Below are positions 9,601-17,608 of a stretch of 64,000 bases of DNA, in pieces. The notes under the pieces are model-generated. The model saw nothing but the letters and a program-made list of their open reading frames with translations, was not told the origin of the DNA and did no database searches. The stretch's first letter is position 1; each line of letters starts with the position of its first letter. This DNA is from Actinomycetales bacterium (GTDB lineage Bacteria > Actinomycetota > Actinomycetes > S36-B12): assembly GCA_016125355.1 (NCBI GenBank), contig WGLX01000012.1:124001-188000 (forward strand), in the 5' to 3' direction. Both the position numbers and the translations under genes were made by a program.

Positions 9601-9673
9601 CACGCTGTCGGGTGGTCAGACCCTGCCGACGCCGACGCCCGAGGCGACCCAGGCGGAGGGCACGGCGGCATGA
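6668..9673 (+). CDS. UPF0182-family integral membrane protein
   Basis: 1001 residues. The N-terminal third carries about seven membrane helices (from 'LLPTIIVLALLVGAFVIF' to about residue 320). It is followed by a large, probably extracellular domain of about 550 residues and a Pro/Thr/Ser-rich linker ('GTPTPTPTPSPSAP'), then a helical end rich in Ala and Gln. Length and motifs such as 'YTDWLWYDSIG' fit UPF0182, which is widespread in Actinobacteria and of unknown function. A TAGGTT hexamer at 6656-6661 lies just before the ATG, consistent with a leaderless message. It overlaps the methyltransferase gene by an ATGA. Confidence 0.9.
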   Translation: MSFDMPGMGGPGEGPGTVTEEPRRRRGVLLPTIIVLALLVGAFVIFTGYYTDWLWYDSIGKTSVFTTSIATRVVMFLVFGVVMGVAVGLSMWIAWRTRPTFRGMTPEQASLERYRVAVEPYRRRFTILAAIAVGFVAGLTAAGEWGTYLLWRNATPFGINDPQFGMDLSFFTFTLPFVRFLISFGFAVILISIVAVIVIQYLYGGLRLQPKGDRASAAAQAQLSVLIGLFILLKAVSYWFDRFALDTQSQQLVAGFTGLKYTDVYAVLPALNILTAVSVLVSVLFFINAFRRHWAIPVIGAGLLIVTSLVVGTIYPMIVQQFQVRPSELVREQPYLERNINATRAAYDIADSEVKDYPGTVSPPTAEVLNASAGTLNAIRLLDPAVVSPTFNQLQQIRGYYSFNSKLDIDRYDLETGRRGTVIAVREINLAGIPDGQRNWTNDRTVYTHGFGVVAAYDNTALTNGQPDFFESDIPSTGQLKVEQPRVYFGEFSPQYSIVGAPEGTPPVELDYPDDNSPTGQTTNTYTGKGGVPMGSLFGRVLFATKFQDVNILLSDLVNPESRILYDRDPLTRVEKIAPWLTLDQDPYPIVADGRIKWIVDGYTLSNEYPYSSRVSISEATSDSVSTRSLPSSLLPRDQANYVRNSVKAVVDAYDGTVTLYAWDAKDPVLQTWMKAFPGIVQPLSEMPNEVMQHVRYPQDLFKIQRAILSRYHVTDPTTFYNASDVWIVPNDPTVSPAQVFQPPYYLTLQMPGTSKPAFSLTTTFAPQRRQTLAAFMAVNSEPGENYGRMEVLQLPSNTTIPGPQQVQNLFESDPSVSSQLSLLRRGGSEVDLGNLLSLPFNGGLLYVEPVFIRATTDGYPLLRKVLVGYGQNVAMENTLDVALAKVLGSSPDSTAEGTPGQNVPDQGTGTPTPTPTPSPSAPATTGDPSQDLAIAIAAAQAAYDAGQQALARGDWVAYGQAQEDLKAALDAIAVAENTLSGGQTLPTPTPEATQAEGTAA

Positions 9674-10269
9674 CCGCCGAGTACTGGGATGGCCGGTACG
9701 CGGACATCGGGGATACGAAGGTCTCCTGGTACCAGGAGAGCCCCGACATCTCGCTGATGCTCATCGACAAGGTGAGCGACGTCCGCGCGGGGGTCGTCGA
9801 CATCGGCGGTGGCGCGGGGCGCCTCGTCGACCACCTGCTCCTGCGCGGCTACCACGACATCACTGTGGTCGACCTCAGCCAGCACGCGCTGAACGTCGCG
9901 CGTGACCGGGTCGGCCTCGCGCCGGTGCACTGGGTGGTCTCGGACGTCCGCGAGTGGCAGCCGGACCGCACCTTCGACGTGTGGCATGACCGGGCCGCAT
10001 ACCACTTCCTCACGGACCCGGACGAGCAGCGGCACTACTGGGACCTGGTTCGGGCGAGCGTCCCGCACGGCGGCCACGTCATCGTCGCCACGTTCGCCGA
10101 GGACGGTCCCGAGATGTGCTCCGGCCTTCCCGTGCACCGGTACAGCGCTGAGGGGCTGGCCGCGTCGATGGGCGAGGGATTCGAGGCCGTGGAGTCGATC
10201 CGGGAGGAGCACATGACGCCGACTGGCGGTACCCAGAGTTTCGTCTGGGTGCTCGCCCGCCGAGTCTGA
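9670..10269 (+). CDS. Class I SAM-dependent methyltransferase
   Basis: 199 residues, starting in an ATGA overlap with the UPF0182 gene. The Rossmann SAM-binding motif I is 'VVDIGGGAGRLVDHLL', followed by the acidic end of strand 2 ('ITVVDLSQHAL') and motif 'WVVSDVREWQP'. The start 'TAEYWDGRYADIGDTKVSWYQ' is shared with a group of short methyltransferases related to TehB and thiopurine methyltransferase. The substrate is unknown; the acceptor is probably small because no additional domain is present. Confidence 0.75.
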   Translation: MTAEYWDGRYADIGDTKVSWYQESPDISLMLIDKVSDVRAGVVDIGGGAGRLVDHLLLRGYHDITVVDLSQHALNVARDRVGLAPVHWVVSDVREWQPDRTFDVWHDRAAYHFLTDPDEQRHYWDLVRASVPHGGHVIVATFAEDGPEMCSGLPVHRYSAEGLAASMGEGFEAVESIREEHMTPTGGTQSFVWVLARRV

Positions 10270-10322
10270 CCCGTATCCCGCAGCGGTCGCCGCTGCCGGT
10301 GCGCCCGGCGCATACTGGACGC

Positions 10323-10625
10323 GTGGACGAGCGAGACCCCGCGGACGGTGAGGAGCCCCGCACGGGCATCTTCATCGGCCTGTCGGCCGGTGCCGGGAGC
10401 GCTGGGGCCGCGCTCTCGGCGGGCATGGGGGCCTTCGAGGCCTTCGTCAACCCGGCGGCCGCGCGGGCGCGGGAGGAGCTCGAGCAGCAGCATGAGCGGG
10501 TGATCCCAACCCCGAGCCCCGGCGACCGCCTCCTCGAGGACGGGGTCATCGTGATCGAGGTAGCTGATCAGGGCTCGGACGACTCGACGATCGACAGGTC
10601 GTCGAAGGACTCGCCGGCCCCGTAG
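10323..10625 (+). CDS. Small hypothetical protein, DUF6191-like end
   Basis: 100 residues from GTG 10323, preceded by CATACT at 10311-10316, consistent with a leaderless start. A Gly/Ala-rich segment ('GLSAGAGSAGAALSAGMGAF') leads into 'NPAAARAREELEQQHERV' and 'GDRLLEDGVIVIEV', a pattern I associate with short DUF6191 proteins of Actinobacteria. Its last 58 bases overlap the convergent HtaA gene, so either the two 3' ends overlap or this reading is partly spurious. Confidence 0.4.
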   Translation: MDERDPADGEEPRTGIFIGLSAGAGSAGAALSAGMGAFEAFVNPAAARAREELEQQHERVIPTPSPGDRLLEDGVIVIEVADQGSDDSTIDRSSKDSPAP

Positions 10626-11056
10626 TAGCCGGCGAACAACGGCAGGGCCTCCTCGGTCAGCCGGACATCGGCTCCGTGCCAGACGGTCGGGCCGGCCTGA
10701 GCGGTGTCCGAGGTCGCGGCGAAGGTGACGAACGGGATCGCGGCACCCGACTCGCCGGTGACGGAGAGCACGGATCGGTCGGGGCGGATCTCGATCTGCG
10801 GGTCGGCCACCCGGAACGACAGGGCGCCCCCGTGCGCGCCGAAGAGGACCGCACCGGTGAACGCCATCCGGATCGCGTCGTCGTCGACGTCCGACGCCGG
10901 TGACGGCGCAGCGGGCGCCCAGACGAAGGTCGCCGCATCCGCCATGGCCAGGCCGGGGCTGCCGAGGATCTCGCCGTCGGCGATGCGGGCGACGTACAGC
11001 ACGAAGCTGCGCTTGATCGACCAGTGCAGTCCGGGGGTCGTGGAATCCGCGCTCAC
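10568..11056 (-). CDS. HtaA-domain protein (putative heme binding)
   Basis: 162 residues. The opening 'GLHWSIKRSFVLYVARI' and the pattern of short beta strands match the HtaA domain, which in Corynebacterium and relatives binds heme at the cell surface for iron acquisition. Unlike classical HtaA there is no visible signal peptide or membrane anchor, and only one copy of the domain is present, so a cytoplasmic or lost-anchor variant is likely. No heme ABC transporter is in the window. The gene is divergent from amt. Confidence 0.65.
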   Translation of the reverse strand: MSADSTTPGLHWSIKRSFVLYVARIADGEILGSPGLAMADAATFVWAPAAPSPASDVDDDAIRMAFTGAVLFGAHGGALSFRVADPQIEIRPDRSVLSVTGESGAAIPFVTFAATSDTAQAGPTVWHGADVRLTEEALPLFAGYYGAGESFDDLSIVESSEP

Positions 11057-11171
11057 GGTCCGAACCTAGTCCCGCGCGCGGCCTACCGGCTGGAGACAGC
11101 TGGGCATCCGGCATGATGCGCAGGTTGCCCGCGCCCCGAAAGCATCCCCGCACCCCAAGGATCCGCCACCT

Positions 11172-12847
<1,676 letters not shown>

Positions 12848-12875
12848 CGAACAGCCCGTGCGCCATGCTGGTGGC

Positions 12876-13304
12876 GTGGAGGACGCGCTGATCGTGGGCC
12901 GCGGGATCGTCATCCCCGCGCACGAGCTGCAGTGGCGATTCTCCCGGGCCGGCGGGCCCGGCGGGCAGGGCGTCAACACGACGGACACCCGCGTGCAGCT
13001 GACGTTCGACGTGGCGGCGAGCCCGGCCATCCCCGACCACCTCAGGCCACGCGCTCTGCGCCGGCTCGAGTCCCGTCTGCAGGACGGCCGCGTGACCATC
13101 ACCGCGTCGGACAGCCGGTCACAGCTGCAGAACCGGCGGGCCGCCGAACGCCGCTTGGTCGAGCTCCTGCGTGAGGCGATCGCGCCGCCACCGCGCACGC
13201 GTCGCCCCACCAAGCCGAGTCGCGCCTCCGTCGATCGGCGCATCAAGGCCAAGAAGGCCCGCGGAGAGACCAAGCGACTGCGGCGCGGGGTCGCCGACCA
13301 CTGA
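12876..13304 (+). CDS. arfB: Ribosome-rescue peptidyl-tRNA hydrolase ArfB
   Basis: 142 residues from GTG 12876, without an upstream ribosome site; CATGCT lies just before it, so a leaderless start is likely. The catalytic GGQ loop is 'SRAGGPGGQGVNTTDTRVQL', as in ArfB/ICT1, with the domain-3 fold of release factors. The C-terminal tail is strongly basic ('DRRIKAKKARGETKRLRRG'), the part that enters the empty mRNA channel of stalled ribosomes. The protein releases nascent chains from ribosomes lacking a stop codon. Confidence 0.88.
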   Translation: MEDALIVGRGIVIPAHELQWRFSRAGGPGGQGVNTTDTRVQLTFDVAASPAIPDHLRPRALRRLESRLQDGRVTITASDSRSQLQNRRAAERRLVELLREAIAPPPRTRRPTKPSRASVDRRIKAKKARGETKRLRRGVADH

Positions 13305-13372
13305 TCACGGCGACGACACGCCGTCTCCACCTCGACCCGCACCCACCCGGCGGCGAATGGCAAGATCGCCGC

Positions 13373-15166
13373 ATGCCAGGTCTCAGCAGGCGAGGGTTCC
13401 TCGGTGCGGTGGCCGGGCTCAGCGCCGCGTGGGCCATCCCGGCCGATGCCCTGGGAGCGGTGCTCGCCGCGCCCGCCGCTCCCGGCCAGGGGTTCAGCAC
13501 CCTGCAGGGCGCTATCGCCATCGGCCCGGAGGTCAACCGGAGCTACCGCACCCTCGTCCCGCGCGAGGGGGAGCCGCACTACCCGCGCCTCGACGTGATC
13601 GGCCAGATCCCGGACCCGCGACGCGTGGATCGCCGCCGGTCGCTGCTGTACCTGGCCCACCTGTCCGACATGCACCTGATGGACGCGCAGAGCCCGGCCC
13701 GGCTGGAGCCGATGATCGCCCAGGACCATTCGGCGTGGGCCAGCGCCTTCCATCCGCACGAGACGATGACCACGCACGTTGCCGCGGCCATGGTGCAGGC
13801 CATCGGCGACGTCCGCATCTCGCAGGTCACCGGAGCCCCCATGGCCGCCGCCTTCGTCACGGGCGACTCCGCGGACATGCTGAGCAACCACGAGACGCGC
13901 TGGTACATCGATGTGCTCGACGGCGTGCCGTTCACGCCCAACTCGGGGGCCGTCGGTGTGTACGAGGGCGTCCAGGTGTGGAGCGAGGCGTACTACGCGT
14001 ACCACCCCGAGGACCCAGTAGCCGACTGGTTCGGGATCTACGGCTTCCCCGCCGTGCCCGGGCTGCTCGACGCCGCCATCATGCAGGAGCTGAAGAGCCC
14101 CGGGCTGCCGGTGCCGTGGTACGGCGTCTACGGCAACCACGACACCACATGGCTGGGCACGCTGACGGTGCCCGACTCCGTTCGTGAGCTGGCCGTCGGT
14201 GACCGCAAGTACTGGGACTGGATGGCGCAGGGCGTCGACTTCGTCGCCGGCTGGTCGTCGCAGACGTCGGCGCTGGGCCGTCTCGTCCAGAGCCTGACGT
14301 CGAGTGTCGGCGTGCACCTGGGGACGAAGCAGGTCACGGCCGATCCGGTGCGGCGCATGCTCGACCAGCTCGACTTCATGCGGGCCCACTTCCAGACCTC
14401 GCCGAATCCCGGTCCGGTGGGGCACGGATTCACCCAGGCCAACCTGGACACCGGGCGCACCTACTGGAGTGCGGACATCGGGCCGTTCGTGCGCGGCTTC
14501 GGCCTCGACACCTGCAACCAGGTCGCCGGTCCCGATGGCGCCGTGCCCGAGGACCAGTTCGAGTGGCTCAAGGCGGGGCTGGCGCAGGCCGAGTCGGACG
14601 GCAAGCTCGTGATGATCTTCAGCCATCACAACTCGTTCACCCTGGAGAACGAGGCGGCGCTCGCCACAGCCCCCCAGCGGTTCGTGCACGCCGAGGAGTT
14701 CGTGGGGATGCTGCTCGAGCACCCCAACGTGATCGCGTGGGCCAACGGCCACACCCATATCAACACCATCACGCCGCACCGAACCCCGGACGGAACCGGC
14801 GGCTTCTGGGAGATCACGACCGCCTCCTGCATCGACTTCCCCCAGCAGCAGCAGGTGATCGAGGTCGTCGACAACCGCGACGGCACGCTCAGCCTGTTCA
14901 CGACGGTTCTCGACCACGCGTCACCGGTGGAGTGGAACGGCGACCTCAGCCCCGTGGGCCTGGCCAGCCTGAGCCGGCAGTTCGCCGCCAACGACTGGGT
15001 GGAGAACCCGAGTCTTCGCGTCGGATCGGTCGTGGATCGCAACTGCGAGCTGCTGCTCCCCGCGCCGTTCGATCTCTCGCGGTTCACGGACGCGGCCGTG
15101 GAGGCCGCCCACGCCCAGGACCGCGCACGGCTGATGGCCTGGGAGGCGGGGTGGCCCAGTTCATGA
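13373..15166 (+). CDS. Tat-exported metallophosphoesterase, TIGR03767 type
   Basis: 597 residues. The start 'LSRRGFLGAVAGLSAA' is a twin-arginine export signal, with cleavage likely near 'ADALGA'. Calcineurin-type metal ligands are visible: 'LAHLSDMHLMDA', 'FVTGDSADML', 'VYGNHDTTW', 'IFSHHNSF' and 'NGHTHINTI'. Large inserts between these motifs and the total length fit the actinobacterial TIGR03767 family, whose substrate is unknown; phosphodiesters or phosphatidate-like compounds are possible. The stop overlaps the downstream lipoprotein gene by ATGA, so the two products are probably made together. Confidence 0.82.
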   Translation: MPGLSRRGFLGAVAGLSAAWAIPADALGAVLAAPAAPGQGFSTLQGAIAIGPEVNRSYRTLVPREGEPHYPRLDVIGQIPDPRRVDRRRSLLYLAHLSDMHLMDAQSPARLEPMIAQDHSAWASAFHPHETMTTHVAAAMVQAIGDVRISQVTGAPMAAAFVTGDSADMLSNHETRWYIDVLDGVPFTPNSGAVGVYEGVQVWSEAYYAYHPEDPVADWFGIYGFPAVPGLLDAAIMQELKSPGLPVPWYGVYGNHDTTWLGTLTVPDSVRELAVGDRKYWDWMAQGVDFVAGWSSQTSALGRLVQSLTSSVGVHLGTKQVTADPVRRMLDQLDFMRAHFQTSPNPGPVGHGFTQANLDTGRTYWSADIGPFVRGFGLDTCNQVAGPDGAVPEDQFEWLKAGLAQAESDGKLVMIFSHHNSFTLENEAALATAPQRFVHAEEFVGMLLEHPNVIAWANGHTHINTITPHRTPDGTGGFWEITTASCIDFPQQQQVIEVVDNRDGTLSLFTTVLDHASPVEWNGDLSPVGLASLSRQFAANDWVENPSLRVGSVVDRNCELLLPAPFDLSRFTDAAVEAAHAQDRARLMAWEAGWPSS

Positions 15167-15540
15167 CCAGGCGACTCCCGATCGGTGTGCGCGCGGCGCT
15201 GGTGGTCACGTCGGCGGTCCTGCTCGCGGGCGGGCTCTCCAGCTGTGCGTCCCAGGTGGCGGCGCTGGCACCCGTCGGCGGGGATGCCCTAGCGGGTGTC
15301 CGGTTCGCGTCCGTCGATGTCCTGCTGGCCGCGAAGGTGGGCATCCTCGAGGCGCCCGTCTGCACGCAGGCGGGAGACGCGGTCTCCTGCACGGGCACCC
15401 TCACCGACGGCACGGCCATCACCGTCCGGGCGGATGTCGGCTCGACGCCGCACACCATGATCGTCAAGGTCGGGGATCAGGTCCTCTACGACGGTGACGT
15501 CCAGTCCGTACTCGACGAGGCGGCGAGGGCGACGAAGTGA
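15163..15540 (+). CDS. Small lipoprotein
   Basis: 125 residues from ATG 15163. The signal peptide ends in a lipobox, 'LLAGGLSSCAS', so Cys near 28 should be lipidated and the protein anchored to the outer face of the membrane. The domain after it has one cysteine pair ('APVCTQAG' and 'VSCTGTL') and resembles the short DUF4333-like beta domain. It is coupled by overlaps to the phosphoesterase upstream and the membrane protein downstream. Its function is unknown. Confidence 0.65.
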   Translation: MTRRLPIGVRAALVVTSAVLLAGGLSSCASQVAALAPVGGDALAGVRFASVDVLLAAKVGILEAPVCTQAGDAVSCTGTLTDGTAITVRADVGSTPHTMIVKVGDQVLYDGDVQSVLDEAARATK

Positions 15541-16235
15541 AGACCTATCGCGTCACGGCGCTCGGCTCCGCGCTCGTCCGGATGTGGCGGGCGTGGTCGG
15601 TGATCCTGCCCGTCGTGATCGTCAACGCCCTCCTTCAGGGTGCTCTCGTCCCGCTCGCGACGACGCCCGCATCGGAGTGGCTGCTGGTCGTGGCCGCTGT
15701 GGTCAGCGCCGTCGCCTTCGTCCTGTCCTACGGGACGATCGCCGCGGCCGCGCTCGAGGTGCCGTTCGGGAGAGTGGGCTGGCGTCGGGCGATGCTCACC
15801 CTCCGGCCGCGGCTCCTTCCGTTCCTGGTGTGGGCGCTTGGGCTCCTCATCATCGTCGTGGCCGGGCTCGCGATCCATCTGGCGGTGGCGCTGCTCCTCG
15901 TGGGCCTGACGGCCTTCCTGCTGCTGGCCGTGCTCGACGGGCGCCCGCAGCCGCTGAAGGTCAACTTCCAGACGATCGGCAGGCGGATCTGGCGCTGGTT
16001 GGTGACGGGCGTCGTCGTGGTTGTCCTGGTTCTCGTCGGCATCATGGCGCTGGGGATGATGCAGTTCTTCCTGCGAGGGTTCCTGGGCGCAGCGGTCGGC
16101 TGGCTGCTCGCAGGCCTGGTCATCGCGTGGCTCATCACGACGCGCGCCCTGCTGTACCGAAGCGCATGGGCCTTGTCGGAGCCGGTCGACCCCGCAGAGG
16201 ATGAGCTGGCGGCGCCGACCCCGGATTTGGCTTGA
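15537..16235 (+). CDS. Multi-pass membrane protein, unknown function
   Basis: 232 residues starting with GTG in a GTGA overlap. About six membrane helices are visible, including 'WSVILPVVIVNALLQGALV', 'WLLVVAAVVSAVAFVLSYG', 'FLVWALGLLIIVVAGLAIHL' and 'WLVTGVVVVVLVLVGIMAL'. The short loops carry Arg clusters on alternate sides. I recognise no transporter motif. It closes a three-gene operon with the Tat phosphoesterase and the lipoprotein, so an envelope role is likely. Confidence 0.6.
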   Translation: MKTYRVTALGSALVRMWRAWSVILPVVIVNALLQGALVPLATTPASEWLLVVAAVVSAVAFVLSYGTIAAAALEVPFGRVGWRRAMLTLRPRLLPFLVWALGLLIIVVAGLAIHLAVALLLVGLTAFLLLAVLDGRPQPLKVNFQTIGRRIWRWLVTGVVVVVLVLVGIMALGMMQFFLRGFLGAAVGWLLAGLVIAWLITTRALLYRSAWALSEPVDPAEDELAAPTPDLA

Positions 16236-16255
16236 CCGGACGGGCCACGTATCCT
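16227..16255 (+). promoter_or_regulatory. Promoter of the initiator tRNA
   Basis: TTGGCT (16227-16232) and TATCCT (16250-16255) are separated by exactly 17 bases and lie 15 bases before the tRNA. The -35 overlaps the stop codon of the preceding gene. Confidence 0.6.
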
Positions 16256-16270
16256 TGCGGGGCAAGGCGA

Positions 16271-16344
16271 CGCGGGGTGGAGCAGTTCGGTAGCTCGCTG
16301 GGCTCATAACCCAGAGGTCGCAGGTTCAAATCCTGCCCCCGCTA
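16271..16344 (+). tRNA. Initiator tRNA-Met (CAT anticodon)
   Basis: A 74-base cloverleaf with anticodon CAT. It has the three consecutive G:C pairs at the base of the anticodon stem (GGG/CCC) and the unpaired position 1 of the acceptor stem that mark initiator tRNAs. T-arm and acceptor 3' half are intact. The base after the discriminator A is C and then G, so CCA is not encoded here, although a CCA follows the matching sequence at 52951-52954. The last 34 bases form part of the 35-bp repeat that marks the island attachment site. Confidence 0.95.
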
Positions 16345-16345
16345 C
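16311..16345 (+). repeat. attL: left 35-bp direct repeat of the island
   Basis: The 3' part of the initiator tRNA, from the anticodon-stem 3' strand to one base past the discriminator. It is identical to 52919-52953. Both copies lie in the same orientation, and a tyrosine recombinase gene begins 162 bases inside. This is the standard signature of tRNA-targeted integration. Confidence 0.92.
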
Positions 16346-16348
16346 GAA

Positions 16349-16384
16349 TTTCAGGCGCGGAACCTACGGGTTCCGCGCCTGAAA
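16349..16384 (+). terminator. 16-bp perfect hairpin after the tRNA
   Basis: A perfect 16-bp inverted repeat with a TACG tetraloop, directly after attL and therefore on island DNA. It begins and ends with TTT/AAA and probably ends tRNA transcription, replacing the hairpin now found beyond attR at 52964-52992. Confidence 0.75.
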
Positions 16385-16507
16385 GGTTTGTGGGACTTGA
16401 TCACATGTCCACTTTGGGACGGGTTTCCCGGACAGCCGCCGCGGCTGAGCTTCAGCCCCCGCATTCCCGTGCCGGCCCTCGACCGCGGCTGGCTGTGCAG
16501 TCCGGGC

Positions 16508-17431
16508 ATGACGAACATGACCACGATGACCGCCGCCCACGCACTCGACCGGCCCGCCGACTGGCGGATCGCCCTACGCGCTGAGAACAAGGCGCCCGGC
16601 ACCGTCGCGATCTACCTCGACGGCGCCACCCGCTACCTGACCTGGTGCGCCGAGCGCAACCATCTCCCGATGAGTCGGGCCGCGCTCAACTCCTGGATCG
16701 CCGGCTTGCTCGACGCAGGCGGAGCGCCCGGCACTGCCCGCATCCGGCAGCTCGCCGTCCGCCGGTTCGCGTGCTGGCTCACCGCCGGCGGTGAGATCCA
16801 CGCTGATCCGTTCCCCGGGGTCAAGGCACCCCACGTCGAGCCACCGCTGGTCGAGCCGCTCACCGACGCCGAGCTCCGCGCCCTCCTCGCTACATGTGCC
16901 GTGGCGGAGGGAGCTGAGGATGCGCTGCACCACCGCCGCGACGAGGCCATCATCCGGCTCATGTTTGAGACCGCCATCCGCTCCGGCGAACTCATCAACC
17001 TCCAGCTCGACGACGTCGAGCCACTCGGTCGGCTGGTCACGATTTGCCGCGGCAAAGGCGGACGAGGCCGGGTGATCCCGATCGGGCAAGCGACCACCGA
17101 GGCCATCCTCGCCTACCTCGCCGACCGCGAACGCCATCCGCTCGCTCACACCCCCGAACTCTGGCTCGGGCACGGAACCAAGCGCTTCGGCCGGGAAGGG
17201 CTCTACCGCGGCCTAAGACGCCGTGCCCTCCGCGCCGGCGTCCAGGGCTTCCGACCGCATCGGCTGCGGCACACTGCCGCGCACCGCTGGCTCGCCGCCG
17301 GCGGCTCGGAGTCCGGGTTGATGGCGATCGCCGGGTGGACCCGCACCGACATGCTGGTCCGCTACACCCGCGCCCGAGCTTCGGACCGCGCGGCCGACGA
17401 AGCCCGTCGGCTCGATCTGGGCAACCTGTGA
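16508..17431 (+). CDS. Tyrosine recombinase, island integrase 1
   Basis: 307 residues from ATG 16508 (an earlier in-frame start at 16388 overlaps the hairpin and repeats). The N-terminal SAM-like core-binding domain is followed by the catalytic domain with Arg in 'ETAIRSGELINLQL', Lys in 'CRGKGGRGRVIPI', the His-x-x-Arg box 'FRPHRLRHTAAHRW', a Trp in 'AGWTRTDMLVRY' at the second His position, and the nucleophile Tyr in 'RYTRAR'. It cuts and rejoins DNA at att sites. Location directly beside attL makes it the likely integrase of this island. It is very similar to the second integrase at 28005-28928. Confidence 0.9.
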   Translation: MTNMTTMTAAHALDRPADWRIALRAENKAPGTVAIYLDGATRYLTWCAERNHLPMSRAALNSWIAGLLDAGGAPGTARIRQLAVRRFACWLTAGGEIHADPFPGVKAPHVEPPLVEPLTDAELRALLATCAVAEGAEDALHHRRDEAIIRLMFETAIRSGELINLQLDDVEPLGRLVTICRGKGGRGRVIPIGQATTEAILAYLADRERHPLAHTPELWLGHGTKRFGREGLYRGLRRRALRAGVQGFRPHRLRHTAAHRWLAAGGSESGLMAIAGWTRTDMLVRYTRARASDRAADEARRLDLGNL

Positions 17432-17580
17432 GTTCTCGAGACCGGGTCATGGCTGGAAGCGCAGACGTTGGTGGCCACGACCGCGCCGACGCGCTCGGCG
17501 ACGTTCAACTCATCAACAGTGGCCTCTACCTCGAGCATCGGCCACCCCCTGACGCGTGTCGGGCCCGAGAACGTAGGTCC

Positions 17581-17608
17581 AGTCTCACCGGACGATTGCG
17601 GTGAGACT
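17581..17608 (-). terminator. Hairpin at the end of the arsA operon
   Basis: AGTCTCACCG and CGGTGAGACT form a perfect 10-bp stem around an 8-base loop and overlap the arsA stop codon. No T run follows. It probably ends or protects the leftward arsenic transcript. Confidence 0.5.

Noticed and set aside
17437-17580. Possible short gene between integrase 1 and arsA
   Set aside because: Short frames on both strands lack ribosome sites and recognisable features; I see only the hairpin at its right end.
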